Below are positions 18,632 through 26,559 of a stretch of DNA of 64,000 bases, one piece after another. The notes beneath the pieces were generated by a model. That model was not told the origin of the DNA, did no database searches, and saw nothing but the letters and a program-made list of their open reading frames with translations. The stretch is from Anaeromyxobacter terrae (GTDB lineage Bacteria; Myxococcota; Myxococcia; Myxococcales; Anaeromyxobacteraceae). Every line of letters begins with the position of its first letter. Within the stretch, counting starts at the first letter, position 1. The DNA lies in the NCBI RefSeq assembly GCF_022690685.1, contig NZ_JALCYY010000012.1:50268-114267 (forward strand), read 5' to 3'. The position numbers were made by a program, and so were the translations under genes.

Positions 18632-19840
18632 CTACGGTCCGACCACGTCGACGATCGCCTGGAGCTGAGCGTCGTTCAGCCCCTGCGTCATGTTGCGGCT
18701 CTTGATCGACGCGACGGACATGTTCCTGCCCTTCAGGTTGCTCGTCGCGAGCGGCCCGTGGCAGCCCGCGCAGTACTGCCCGTAGAGCGCGGCGCCGTCG
18801 GGCGGCGGGCTGTAGACGCACGCCTGCGTGAGGACGGGGGTGCCGCCCGTGCAGCCCGCCGGCGCGGAAGAGAGCACCGTGCGCGACTGCGTGTTGTCCG
18901 GCTGGCAGGCGCCCCAGGCCGAGTACGTGAACGATGTGCAGGTCGTCACCGGCGGCGTGTACACGCAAGCCTGCGAGGTCACCGGCGCGCCGCCCGTGCA
19001 GCCCGCGGGCAACGAGGAGAGGACCGTGCGCGACTGCGTGCTGTCCGGCTGGCAGGCGCCCCACCCCGAGTACGTGAACGACGTGCAGGTCGTCACCGGA
19101 GGCGTGTACACGCAAGCCTGCGAGGTCACCGGCGCGCCGCCCGTGCAGCCCGCGGGCGACGAGGAGAGGACCGTGCGCGTCTGCGTGCTGTCCGGCTGGC
19201 AGGCGCCCCACCCCGAGTACGTGAACGACGTGCAGGTCGTCACCGGAGGAGGCGGCGGCGGAGGCGTGGACGTGCAGGGCTGCGACAAGATCGGCGTCCC
19301 GGTGCAGCTGGAGGGGCTCGCCGACACGACGGTCCGGGTCTGCGTCCCGTCCGACTGGCACGCGCCCCACTCCGAGTAGGTGTACGTGCACTGCGCCGGC
19401 GGGGGGACCGTCCCGGTGGGCAGGTTCTCGGGGTGAAACTCGCCGGACGCGAGGTCCGAGCGCGGGGCGGTGAAGATGATGCCGCCTGTTTCACGGTTCG
19501 TGATGGTGATCGTGCCGCTCGAGAGGGTGACCTTCACGGCATGGAGCAGCTCGATGAGCCCGCCGGCTGCATCGTCGTCGTCCATCACGATGGGGTCCGG
19601 CACCTGGTACTGATCGAAGAGCGGCGCCAGCGCGGGGAGGTCGCGCAGCTGGGTCAGGAGCGCCCTGAAGCGCGGCACGACCTCGTCGGCGTCGGCCTCG
19701 GGCTCCATCTCGTGCGCGGACGCCCGCACCGCCGCCGACACCTGCGCGTCGGGGGCGGTGCTGGCGTTGCCGCCGCAGCCACTCAGGATGAGCGCGAGCA
19801 TGGCTGCGCCCACCGCGAGCCTGTTGAGGGTCCGGTTCAT
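18632..19840 (-). CDS. Lipoprotein with four thrombospondin-like repeats and a C-terminal cytochrome c domain
   Basis: 402 residues. The lipobox LILSGC gives a lipidated Cys near residue 22. Residues ~23-150 are an acidic region of unknown fold. From ~155 to ~345 there are four repeats with TYSxWGACQxDxTQxRTV, then S/P, CTGGxPVxxQxC, similar to thrombospondin type-1 modules and separated by proline-rich linkers. The last ~55 residues hold CAGCH (heme attachment) and Met residues that could be the distal ligand (RNMS, RNMT), a small class-I-type cytochrome c. ATG 19840 is preceded by GAAGGA. With the neighbouring heme/ASPM protein it suggests a locus for surface electron transfer. Confidence 0.85.
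   Translation of the reverse strand: MNRTLNRLAVGAAMLALILSGCGGNASTAPDAQVSAAVRASAHEMEPEADADEVVPRFRALLTQLRDLPALAPLFDQYQVPDPIVMDDDDAAGGLIELLHAVKVTLSSGTITITNRETGGIIFTAPRSDLASGEFHPENLPTGTVPPPAQCTYTYSEWGACQSDGTQTRTVVSASPSSCTGTPILSQPCTSTPPPPPPPVTTCTSFTYSGWGACQPDSTQTRTVLSSSPAGCTGGAPVTSQACVYTPPVTTCTSFTYSGWGACQPDSTQSRTVLSSLPAGCTGGAPVTSQACVYTPPVTTCTSFTYSAWGACQPDNTQSRTVLSSAPAGCTGGTPVLTQACVYSPPPDGAALYGQYCAGCHGPLATSNLKGRNMSVASIKSRNMTQGLNDAQLQAIVDVVGP
18820..19390. repeat. Tandem ~126-bp coding repeats (thrombospondin-like)
   Basis: These encode the four modules of the lipoprotein at 18632-19840. Two copies, about 18950-19075 and 19080-19200, are almost identical at the base level, and the outer copies are more divergent. 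They are signs of recent slippage or conversion. Confidence 0.75.
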
Positions 19841-20331
19841 TCGATTTCCTTCGCTGTGTTGGGCCGCCGCTCGTCGTTCGTGCGCGGCGGCCGATGACAG
19901 GGGAAGTCGCGAGCGCGGCACTTCCGTTGCGTTCCGGCAGCGGAATTGCCGAGTGCGCGACCGCGGGCCGATCTGTGCTCGTTCCTCCAGCCGGGTCCGT
20001 GCCGAGGGGCGATTCCCTCGGCTGCGCGGCAGCTTGTCGGCGGAGCATGGGGCATGCCGCACCCAGGGCGCCGGTGATCGCGCGTACTTGGGCCCCGCCG
20101 ATCCCGAGCTCGCCGCGGAAATCCGAGAGGCGGCATCGGAAAGGCGCGCGGAGGGCGCGTCACACGCGAACCCACATCCACCCGCCTCTCCGCCGCGTCA
20201 CGGACCGCGACCGACCGTCACCACGTCCTTCCGGCCGAACACCCAACGGGCGACGCGGGCTACGCAGGGCGCGGCATCGACGAACCTGCTTGGGCTCGTC
20301 GCAGCCCTTCGGCGTCGAGTCGAAGCCGGCG
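19841..20331. other. 490-bp gap without a gene
   Basis: No convincing reading frame. The left end should contain the promoter of the thrombospondin/cytochrome lipoprotein. A short phrase GCGACGCGGGCTACG near 20246 recurs near 21392, at the other side of the fragment-rich block that follows. Confidence 0.4.
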
Positions 20332-20529
20332 CTACTTCTTGGTGAGGATCTGGATGAGGTTTCCGCAGGTGTCGTCGAGGACGGCGGTGGTCACCGGTCC
20401 CATCTCGGTGGGCGGCTGGGTGAACCGGACACCCTTCGAGACGAGCCGCTCGTACTCGGCGCGCACGTCCGCGACGGCGAAGGACGTGAACGGGATGCCG
20501 TCCTCCACGAGGGCGCGCTTGAACGGGCG
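20332..20529 (-). pseudogene. C-terminal half of a VOC/glyoxalase-family protein
   Basis: The minus frame ending at TAG 20332 reads KRALVEDGIPFTSFAVADV..., then TQPPTEMGPVTTAVLDDTCG and NLIQILTKK, the typical second half of a ~130-residue VOC-superfamily protein. Upstream of about 20529 the similarity stops; the N-terminal half and start codon are missing. The break abuts a fragment of an AHSA1-type gene on the other strand, so a deletion or rearrangement joined two gene ends. Confidence 0.75.
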
Positions 20530-20604
20530 CGCCGCTGGGTGGGCGCGCGCGGCTGGCCCGCGATCCTCGAGCGGCTCGGAGCGCTGGGCGCGAAGCAGAA
20601 GCGG
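20530..20604 (+). pseudogene. C-terminal fragment of an AHSA1/SRPBCC protein
   Basis: The plus strand encodes RGWPAILERLGALGA, nearly the same as the last residues of the AHSA1 protein at 28944-29300 (GGWPTVLERLGATLGA), with close DNA identity too. Only the tail of the family is present, and it abuts the VOC fragment. It is a remnant and not a gene. Confidence 0.65.
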
Positions 20605-20656
20605 GCGCGGCTCGCGAGGTCACCGGCCAGCGCGCCGCGCGTGGTACCGTCACCCG

Positions 20657-21301
20657 ATGGCGCTGCTCGCGAACGGTGCCTTGAGGACCGCAGCCCTCGT
20701 CGTCGCCGTCGCGGTGAGCGACCGAGCGGGCGCGGCACCCGCGGACCGCCTCGAGGTGCATACGCGTGTCCTCGCCGTCGTGCTGGAACGCACGACCTTC
20801 GCCGACGCGGAGCGCCTCCTCGGGCCGACCGAGACCCGTCACAACGGCGGCGACGCCGCCGCCAGCGCGACGGCCGCGTGCTACGTCGGCGTCGACGGGA
20901 CCGTGCTCGCTCTCGTCTCGAACAGCGAGATGGGCGGTGGGAGCACGGTCACTCATTACGAGCTCGTCGCGAGGGAGTCGCGCGCGGCGTACTCAGACGA
21001 GCCGGACTACGTCGTCCCTGCCGGCCGGCGCCCGCGGTGCGCTCGGCTCGCGTCGCTGTCTCGCGCAACGACGACCGGCGGCGGGCTGAGGCTCGGCATG
21101 CGCATGGACGACGTGCGGCGGCTCCTCGGGAGGGCCACGAGAGCGGCGGGCCGGCACGCCGTCTACGAGTCCGTCATCGAGGTACCGAAGGCGAGCCGCG
21201 ATGACGCCGAGCCGGGCCCATGGCGCGCACGGAGCGTCCGCGTCGAGCTCGAGCGAGGCGTGGTCGTCGCGATCCGCGTCGAGCAGATCACGTCTCATTG
21301 A
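20657..21301 (+). CDS. Exported hypothetical protein
   Basis: 214 residues from ATG 20657, with a moderate N-terminal signal peptide (ALRTAALVVAVAVSDRAGAA). Two segments look alike and may be a duplicated fold: TFADAERLLGPTETRHNGG in the first half and MDDVRRLLGRATRAAGRHA in the second, both of the 'helix then LLG' kind seen in SmpA/BLIP-like modules. No specific role can be assigned. It lies inside the fragment-rich block but appears intact. Confidence 0.6.
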   Translation: MALLANGALRTAALVVAVAVSDRAGAAPADRLEVHTRVLAVVLERTTFADAERLLGPTETRHNGGDAAASATAACYVGVDGTVLALVSNSEMGGGSTVTHYELVARESRAAYSDEPDYVVPAGRRPRCARLASLSRATTTGGGLRLGMRMDDVRRLLGRATRAAGRHAVYESVIEVPKASRDDAEPGPWRARSVRVELERGVVVAIRVEQITSH

Positions 21302-21339
21302 GGGCGTGGGGTCGAGGCCGGCGTGCCGGTCCTGGCTCG

Positions 21340-21387
21340 GGCGGACGCGAGCATGGCTGCGCGGACCGCGAGCCCGTTGCGGGTCCG
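21340..21387 (-). pseudogene. Remnant of a lipoprotein signal peptide related to the gene at 19840
   Basis: On the minus strand about 40 bases match the first 16 codons of the thrombospondin/cytochrome lipoprotein (RTRNGLAVRAAMLA here, against NRTLNRLAVGAAMLA there) at roughly 80% identity. No start codon or downstream coding similarity remains. Confidence 0.4.
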
Positions 21388-21403
21388 GTGAGGGCGACGC
21401 GGG

Positions 21404-22195
21404 CTACGTGAACTCCCGGACGAAGAAGACGACGCTGACGGTGAAGCCCACGACGATGACGAGGCGGCTCACCGCCTGGCGCCCGATCCTGCGCGCGATC
21501 CCCGCCGCGCCGTACCCGCCCACGAGCGCGCCCACCGCCATCGCGAGGACGAAGGGCCAGTAGACGAGCTTCGCCGCGATGAAGAGCGCGATCGCGACGC
21601 CGTTCACGCACAGCGAGAAGAGGCTCGTGAGCGCGTTCATCTCGAGGATGTCGCTCATCCCGACGATGCCGAGCATCGAGAGCATCATGATGCTCATGCC
21701 CGCGCCGAAATAGCCGCCGTAGACCCCAACCGCGAGCGTCGCGACGGCGGCGCCGGCGAGCCAGGCGCGCGTGCGGTGCTCCTGCCCGCCCTTCGTCCGC
21801 AGCCACTCCTGCGCCTTGCCGCGGATCGCGAACAGGATCGACGCGAACAGCACGAGGAACGGCACGATGCGGTCGAACGTCGCCGACGACGTTTGCCGGA
21901 GGAGCAGCGCCCCGGCCGCGCCGCCGACGAAGCAGGGGATCACCAGCCAGCGCATGACGGGGTCCGCCCGCGCCAGCTCCCGGCGGAAGCCCCAGATGCT
22001 GCCCAGGGTCCCGGGCCAGATCCCGACGGTGCTGGTCGCGTTCGCCACGACCGACGGGAGCCCGAGCGCGACGAGGACGGGGAACGAGATGAGCGTCCCT
22101 CCGCCCGCGACGGAGTTGATCGCGGCGGCGACGAGCGAAGCCAGGAACGCGGCGGCGACGTGACCGGGCTCGACGGAGGGCATCGCTCGCAGCAT
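21404..22195 (-). CDS. Sulfite exporter TauE/SafE family permease
   Basis: 263 residues with seven or eight membrane helices and the TauE/SafE pattern: an N-terminal AAINSVAGGGTLISFPVLV segment, GLPSVVANATSTVGIWPGT, and the internal second half with VGVYGGYFGAGMSIMML. The family moves sulfite, sulfoacetate or other organosulfur anions across the inner membrane. The substrate here is unknown and no sulfur-metabolism neighbours help. Start codons at 22195 and 22183 are both possible; neither has a good ribosome site. Confidence 0.88.
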   Translation of the reverse strand: MLRAMPSVEPGHVAAAFLASLVAAAINSVAGGGTLISFPVLVALGLPSVVANATSTVGIWPGTLGSIWGFRRELARADPVMRWLVIPCFVGGAAGALLLRQTSSATFDRIVPFLVLFASILFAIRGKAQEWLRTKGGQEHRTRAWLAGAAVATLAVGVYGGYFGAGMSIMMLSMLGIVGMSDILEMNALTSLFSLCVNGVAIALFIAAKLVYWPFVLAMAVGALVGGYGAAGIARRIGRQAVSRLVIVVGFTVSVVFFVREFT

Positions 22196-22325
22196 CGCAT
22201 CGGGCCCGCCCTGATGAGAAGACAGGCGACGCGGTCGCGCCTCGCCGCACGCGTGTGGCGCGGGACCTGGTACGACGCGGCTCCGCCACGCGCCCCCCGG
22301 CAAGCCTCGTCGCCAGGCCTCGACG

Positions 22326-23648
22326 CTAGGCGGCCCCGCATCGGCCCGCGCTCGCTCGCCGCTTGGCCCAGAGCTCCCGCTCGAGGATCTCGGCCGCGAC
22401 GCTCGCGCCGTCCTCGCCGCGGACCTTCTCGCCGAGAATCCCGGCGCGCGCGGCCATCGCCTCGGACTCGACCGCCCGCGAGATCGCCCCGGCGAGCCGC
22501 TCCGCCGTGAGCCGCGTCCGTGGGATGGGCGGCGGCCCGACGCCGAGGCGGCGCACGCGGTCGCCCCAGAACGGCTGATCGGTGATGAACGGCACGACGA
22601 CCTGCGGGACTCCGGCGCGGAGGGCGGCCGCGGTGGTCCCCGCGCCGCCGTGGTGGACGACCGCGGCGACGCGCGGGAAGAGCCAGGAGTGAGGGACGGA
22701 GTCGAGCGGAAGGATGCTCGACGGGAGGTCCGCTGCGTGCTCGTGCAGGCCGGCCCAGCCAGACAGGAGGATCCCGCGTCGCCCGACGCGCTCGAGCGCG
22801 GCGGTGATCATCCTGACGTCGCCGGCGGGGTCCGCGCTCACCATGCTGCCGAAGCCGACGCAGACCGGCGGCGAGCCGGACGCGAGGAACTGCGAGAGCA
22901 CGGGCGGCGGGGTCCACCCGGATGGCTCGTCGAGGAACCAGTAGCCGGTCAGGTGCAGGTACGGGGCCCAGTCCCGCGGCCGCGCCACGGCGTGCGGGCT
23001 CACCCCGATGAGCACGGGGGGCTCCGCGCGCCGCATGATCTCGAAGGCGGAGCTCGCGTAGGGCGGCAGCCCCAGGACGTCGCGCCGGAGCCGGATCGAG
23101 CTCTCGCGGTTGACGCGCCACATGAGTCGCTCCGTCGCCCAGTGGCTCAGGCGGTTGTAGCCGGGGATCCAGCTCGCGCGCGGGGGGAAGAGGATGCTCG
23201 GGAGCTCGCGGGTCGCGAAGGCCGGCGCGAGCAGCGCCGGGACGAACGGGACGCCGAGCTTCTCGGCGATGGAGTGCCCCGCGACGGCCGCCATCGGCGC
23301 GAACCCCACCGCGTCGACGCCCTCGCAGGCCGGCAGCGCGTCGGCCGTGAGCCGCGTCACGTGCCGCGCGAAGAGCTCGCTGACGGCGGACAGCTGGGCG
23401 AGGCCGCTCTTCTTCCCCACGAGCTCCTCGAGCTCGCCCCTGCGCACCATCTCCTGGACGCTCTCCGGAGTGGGCCAGTCGTCACCGCCGGCCGCGTGGA
23501 AGCGGACGCCGTACGCGTCCGCGAGCGGGGCGAACACCCGCTGGGTGACGAGGGTGCAGGCATGGCCGGCCCGCTGGAGCGCGCGCGCGAGCGCGAGGTA
23601 CGGCTGGACGTCGCCGCGCGAGCCGGCGGTGAGGAGCGCGATGCGCAT
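22326..23648 (-). CDS. GT1-family glycosyltransferase (MGT/UGT type)
   Basis: 440 residues with the two-domain GT-B fold. The N-terminal domain begins MRIALLTAGSRGDVQPYLAL, the classic opening of sterol/macrolide/lipid glycosyltransferases. The C-terminal nucleotide-sugar site has VVHHGGAGTTAAALRAGVPQ followed by PFITDQPFWGDRV. Likely transfers a sugar from a UDP- or TDP-donor to a hydrophobic acceptor. ATG 23648 has GGAGG nine bases upstream. It is divergent from the MDR gene, with ~200 bases between. Confidence 0.88.
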   Translation of the reverse strand: MRIALLTAGSRGDVQPYLALARALQRAGHACTLVTQRVFAPLADAYGVRFHAAGGDDWPTPESVQEMVRRGELEELVGKKSGLAQLSAVSELFARHVTRLTADALPACEGVDAVGFAPMAAVAGHSIAEKLGVPFVPALLAPAFATRELPSILFPPRASWIPGYNRLSHWATERLMWRVNRESSIRLRRDVLGLPPYASSAFEIMRRAEPPVLIGVSPHAVARPRDWAPYLHLTGYWFLDEPSGWTPPPVLSQFLASGSPPVCVGFGSMVSADPAGDVRMITAALERVGRRGILLSGWAGLHEHAADLPSSILPLDSVPHSWLFPRVAAVVHHGGAGTTAAALRAGVPQVVVPFITDQPFWGDRVRRLGVGPPPIPRTRLTAERLAGAISRAVESEAMAARAGILGEKVRGEDGASVAAEILERELWAKRRASAGRCGAA

Positions 23649-23847
23649 GGCGGGCCGCCTCCGCCGCGGCCGCGAACGGCCGAACGCCAGGGCGGCCGTA
23701 CACGCGCAGTACTACACCTCGTCGGATGAAGGCTGTCCAGGCGAGAGACGAGGCGATCCCCGGTCCCCCGCTCGCCCCGAGCGGGGAGCCGTGCGCCGAG
23801 AGGCGGCCGCGCTTATCGCCGTGCCCGGACCCCTGAGAGGAGGCGCC

Positions 23848-24804
23848 ATGCAAGCGGCCATTCCTGCGCAGATGAAGGCGGCGGCATTCGACCGGTACGG
23901 AGGGCCCGAGGTCCTCCACACCGAGACGCTTCCGGTACCGCAGCCGGGGGCGAAGCAGGTCCTCATCCGGCTCGCCTCCTCCGGGATCGGTGAGTGGGAT
24001 CGGTACGTCCGGTCCGGCGAGGTCGAGCTCGGTCCGAGCGGGTTTCCCCGGGTGATCGGCAACGACGGAGCGGGCGAGGTGGTGGCGGTGGGTGAAGGCG
24101 TGCGGCGCTTTCACGTCGGCGATCGCGTCTATGCGTATTCCATGCAGGGTGGGTTCTACGCGGAGTACGTCGCGCAGGACGAGGACGCGGTCGCCGCCAT
24201 CCCCGCGGGCCTGAGCGAGGAGGAGGCGGGCGCGCTCGGCGCCGACGGCGTGACCGCGCTGCGCGGCCTGGACGATCAGCTCCACCTGTCGGCCGGACAG
24301 TCGCTGATGGTCTACGGCGCGAGCGGCGGGATCGGTCACCTCGCGGTGCAGCTCGCGAAGCGGATGGGCGCGCGAGTGCTCGGGGTGGCCTCGGGACGGG
24401 ACGGGGTCGAGCTGGTCCGGAAGCTCGGCGCGGATGCGGCCGTCGATGGCAAGCGCGACGACGTGGCGCGCGCGGCTCGCGACTTCGCCCCCGGCGGGCT
24501 GGACGCCGCGCTCGTGCTGGTCCACGGCAAGAGCCTCGACCCCGCGCTCGCAGCGATGCGACGAGGCGGCCGCATCGCGCATCCGAACGGCGTCGAGCCG
24601 GTGCCCGCCGCGCCCGAGGGCGTGACGCTCCTCGCGTACGACGGCGAGCCGAGCCCCGACGCGTTCGAGCGGCTCAACCGGCTCATCGCCGCCGCCCCGT
24701 TCCACGTCGAGGTCGGGCGGATGTACGCGCTGGATGACGCGGCTCGGGCTCACCGGGAGCTCGGGCAGCACCACCTCGGCAAGCTCGCGCTGCGGATCCA
24801 CTAG
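23848..24804 (+). CDS. Zinc-independent MDR oxidoreductase (quinone oxidoreductase-like)
   Basis: 318 residues, starting at ATG 23848 with GAGAGGAGG upstream. Opens MKAAAFDRYGGPEVLH, typical of the quinone oxidoreductase branch of the medium-chain dehydrogenase/reductase superfamily. It has the GDRVYAY segment and the NADPH-binding motif VYGASGGIGHLAVQLAKRMG. Cys ligands for catalytic or structural zinc are absent, as expected for this branch. It reduces quinones, enones or aldehydes; the true substrate is unknown. Confidence 0.88.
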   Translation: MQAAIPAQMKAAAFDRYGGPEVLHTETLPVPQPGAKQVLIRLASSGIGEWDRYVRSGEVELGPSGFPRVIGNDGAGEVVAVGEGVRRFHVGDRVYAYSMQGGFYAEYVAQDEDAVAAIPAGLSEEEAGALGADGVTALRGLDDQLHLSAGQSLMVYGASGGIGHLAVQLAKRMGARVLGVASGRDGVELVRKLGADAAVDGKRDDVARAARDFAPGGLDAALVLVHGKSLDPALAAMRRGGRIAHPNGVEPVPAAPEGVTLLAYDGEPSPDAFERLNRLIAAAPFHVEVGRMYALDDAARAHRELGQHHLGKLALRIH

Positions 24805-25022
24805 GCCGGATCGCGCTGCGGTCCACGCCGCCGCGTGCCACGCCCTGCGCGCGGCACCGGCGTGAGCGTCGGGCCGGCCGGCAGGGCAAGGGCGTCGGCG
24901 CGAGGCGCGGGGCCGCGTCCACGACGAACGCGATCTGCACCGCCTGGCCGACGATGTCGTCGGAAGGGAACGCGGGGACGATGCGGTACGCGCCGTCAAC
25001 ACTCGCCTCTCCACACGCATCG

Positions 25023-26030
25023 TCACGGGATGACGTCGGCGGGGCCGTTCGTGTACACGCGGACGTAGTCGACGTACGTCGTCGCGCTGCCCGACATGGT
25101 CGGAAATGCGCCGGCAATCTCGTTCGAGAGCGCGTGCGTCAGGACGAAGTAGGCGGGATACCCTCCCCCGCTCGCGTCGTTTGCCCACGCTGCGGAGAAG
25201 TCCGGGATCGCCTGCGGCGCGTACGTAGCCACGCCGTTGATGAAGAACTCGACCGTGCCGTGCGCTGGGTCCCAAAGCACTGCATATGCGTAGAACCGGT
25301 CGGGGACGAGCTGCACGCACTCCTCGTGGCTCGCGTCTACCACGTGCTCGGTCTGGCAGAAGGGGAGCGGGCGGCCCGGGAACGCCTCCACGAGATCGAA
25401 CTCCGGCGGAGCGAACCCTGCACCCTCGTCTCGCAGCATCCACACCGCGGGCCAGTTGCCGCCGACGAGGGGCAGCCTGGCGCAAACCTCGAGGTAGACG
25501 CCCTGCGCCGGCGTCGACGCGAAGCGGACGCCGGACCCCCAGCGCGTTCCAGCGCAGGGTGCGGGGACGGTGCTGTTCTGCATTGGGCAGTGGCTCGCCG
25601 ACGACACGACCTCGCCTGACAGGTACTCGCCCGCGGCCACGTCCCACGTCGCGCGGAGCGCCAGGGCACCGACGCTGGACCCCTCGATTCCGATGAGACC
25701 TCGGACGAGCTCGGCGCGGCCGGGCTCGAAGCGCTGCAGCTCGGCGACCGAGTCGTAGGGCGCCGCGAAGCCGATGCCGCCGACGCGGCTGAGCTGCGCG
25801 GGGAAATCCGGACCGTCGAACTCCTCTGCATACGCCAAGACGTCGTAGCCGGCGGGGCGTGGCACGGTGAAGCCCCACCCGCCACACGGAGGAGGCCCGC
25901 AATCGGTCGGAGAGGCACACGGCGGAAGCGATCGATCGGGTCGAGCGTCGCACGCCGCGATGACGGCGAGCAGGCCGGCCACGAATCCCCCTGCGGTTCT
26001 CGAACGCCACGTGGCCGGGCGACATCTCAC
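25023..26030 (-). CDS. Family 16 glycoside hydrolase lipoprotein
   Basis: 335 residues. A basic N-terminus and hydrophobic stretch end in VIAAC, a lipobox, so the enzyme is probably lipid-anchored. The catalytic GH16 motif is seen as PEFDLVEAF (consensus ExDxxE, nucleophile and acid/base Glu separated by Asp), after the aromatic substrate-cleft segment GGNWPAVWML. The later YVDYVRVY is the usual final strand. Such enzymes hydrolyse beta-1,3 or mixed-linkage glucans, agarans or carrageenans; which one cannot be told. GTG 26030 is chosen because it gives a normal signal peptide; a GTG 16 codons later has a better ribosome site but leaves too short a leader. Confidence 0.85.
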   Translation of the reverse strand: MRCRPATWRSRTAGGFVAGLLAVIAACDARPDRSLPPCASPTDCGPPPCGGWGFTVPRPAGYDVLAYAEEFDGPDFPAQLSRVGGIGFAAPYDSVAELQRFEPGRAELVRGLIGIEGSSVGALALRATWDVAAGEYLSGEVVSSASHCPMQNSTVPAPCAGTRWGSGVRFASTPAQGVYLEVCARLPLVGGNWPAVWMLRDEGAGFAPPEFDLVEAFPGRPLPFCQTEHVVDASHEECVQLVPDRFYAYAVLWDPAHGTVEFFINGVATYAPQAIPDFSAAWANDASGGGYPAYFVLTHALSNEIAGAFPTMSGSATTYVDYVRVYTNGPADVIP

Positions 26031-26559
26031 GACGGCATCCTACCAGCACGGGAGCGTTGCACCCTCGATGTGGCCGACAGCACGCCCTCTCGCGCGTGAG
26101 TCATACGGCCACACCCTCACCGCAGCCTGGGGCAACGGGCTCAGCCGCCAAGCGTCGACTCCCGCGTGATCGCCTAAGGCTTCACTATATAGCGCCCGGA
26201 TCTGCAATTTGAATCGACTCCCAAAGATTGTCGTCAAGAAGACACGGAAGAAGTGAAGAGGGCGGTCCTCGGTACCGAACGGCAATGCTTCGACCGCCGG
26301 CTACGATCGGGGCGCTTGCCGTCACCGGCGGGCACCTCAGTTGACCGCCGCAGACACCGAGGCGTCGTGGCTGGCCTGACGCTGGCCGGGCGCGCTTCCA
26401 CGGAACGGATGCGGTGCGCGTCACCCCCTAGCGCTCGCGCCGCCTCTCGTCCTCACCATGGCGCTGCCAGATGTACGCGCGTGGCCGCGCTCTGCGCGGA
26501 CTGTGGGAGTGACGCGCGCGCTTCGATCGGTACACTGACCATCACCCGTGCATGGAGTG
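26031..26559. other. 530-bp intergenic region with an AT-rich patch
   Basis: No gene seen. Bases ~26165-26260 are clearly AT-richer than their surroundings (contains CTATATAG and a run of A/T-rich words), the most likely place for promoters of the leftward GH16 gene and perhaps the rightward lytic transglycosylase. I could not define a -35/-10 pair. Confidence 0.4.

Noticed and set aside
24805..25022. Minus-strand fragment with FPSDDIVGQAVQIAFVVD as a gene remnant
   Set aside because: The phrase reads like a protein, but it is too short and no family could be named.
23482..26049. 855-codon minus-strand frame spanning GT, MDR and GH16 genes
   Set aside because: Overlaps three recognisable genes in other frames; its sequence is a low-complexity shadow.
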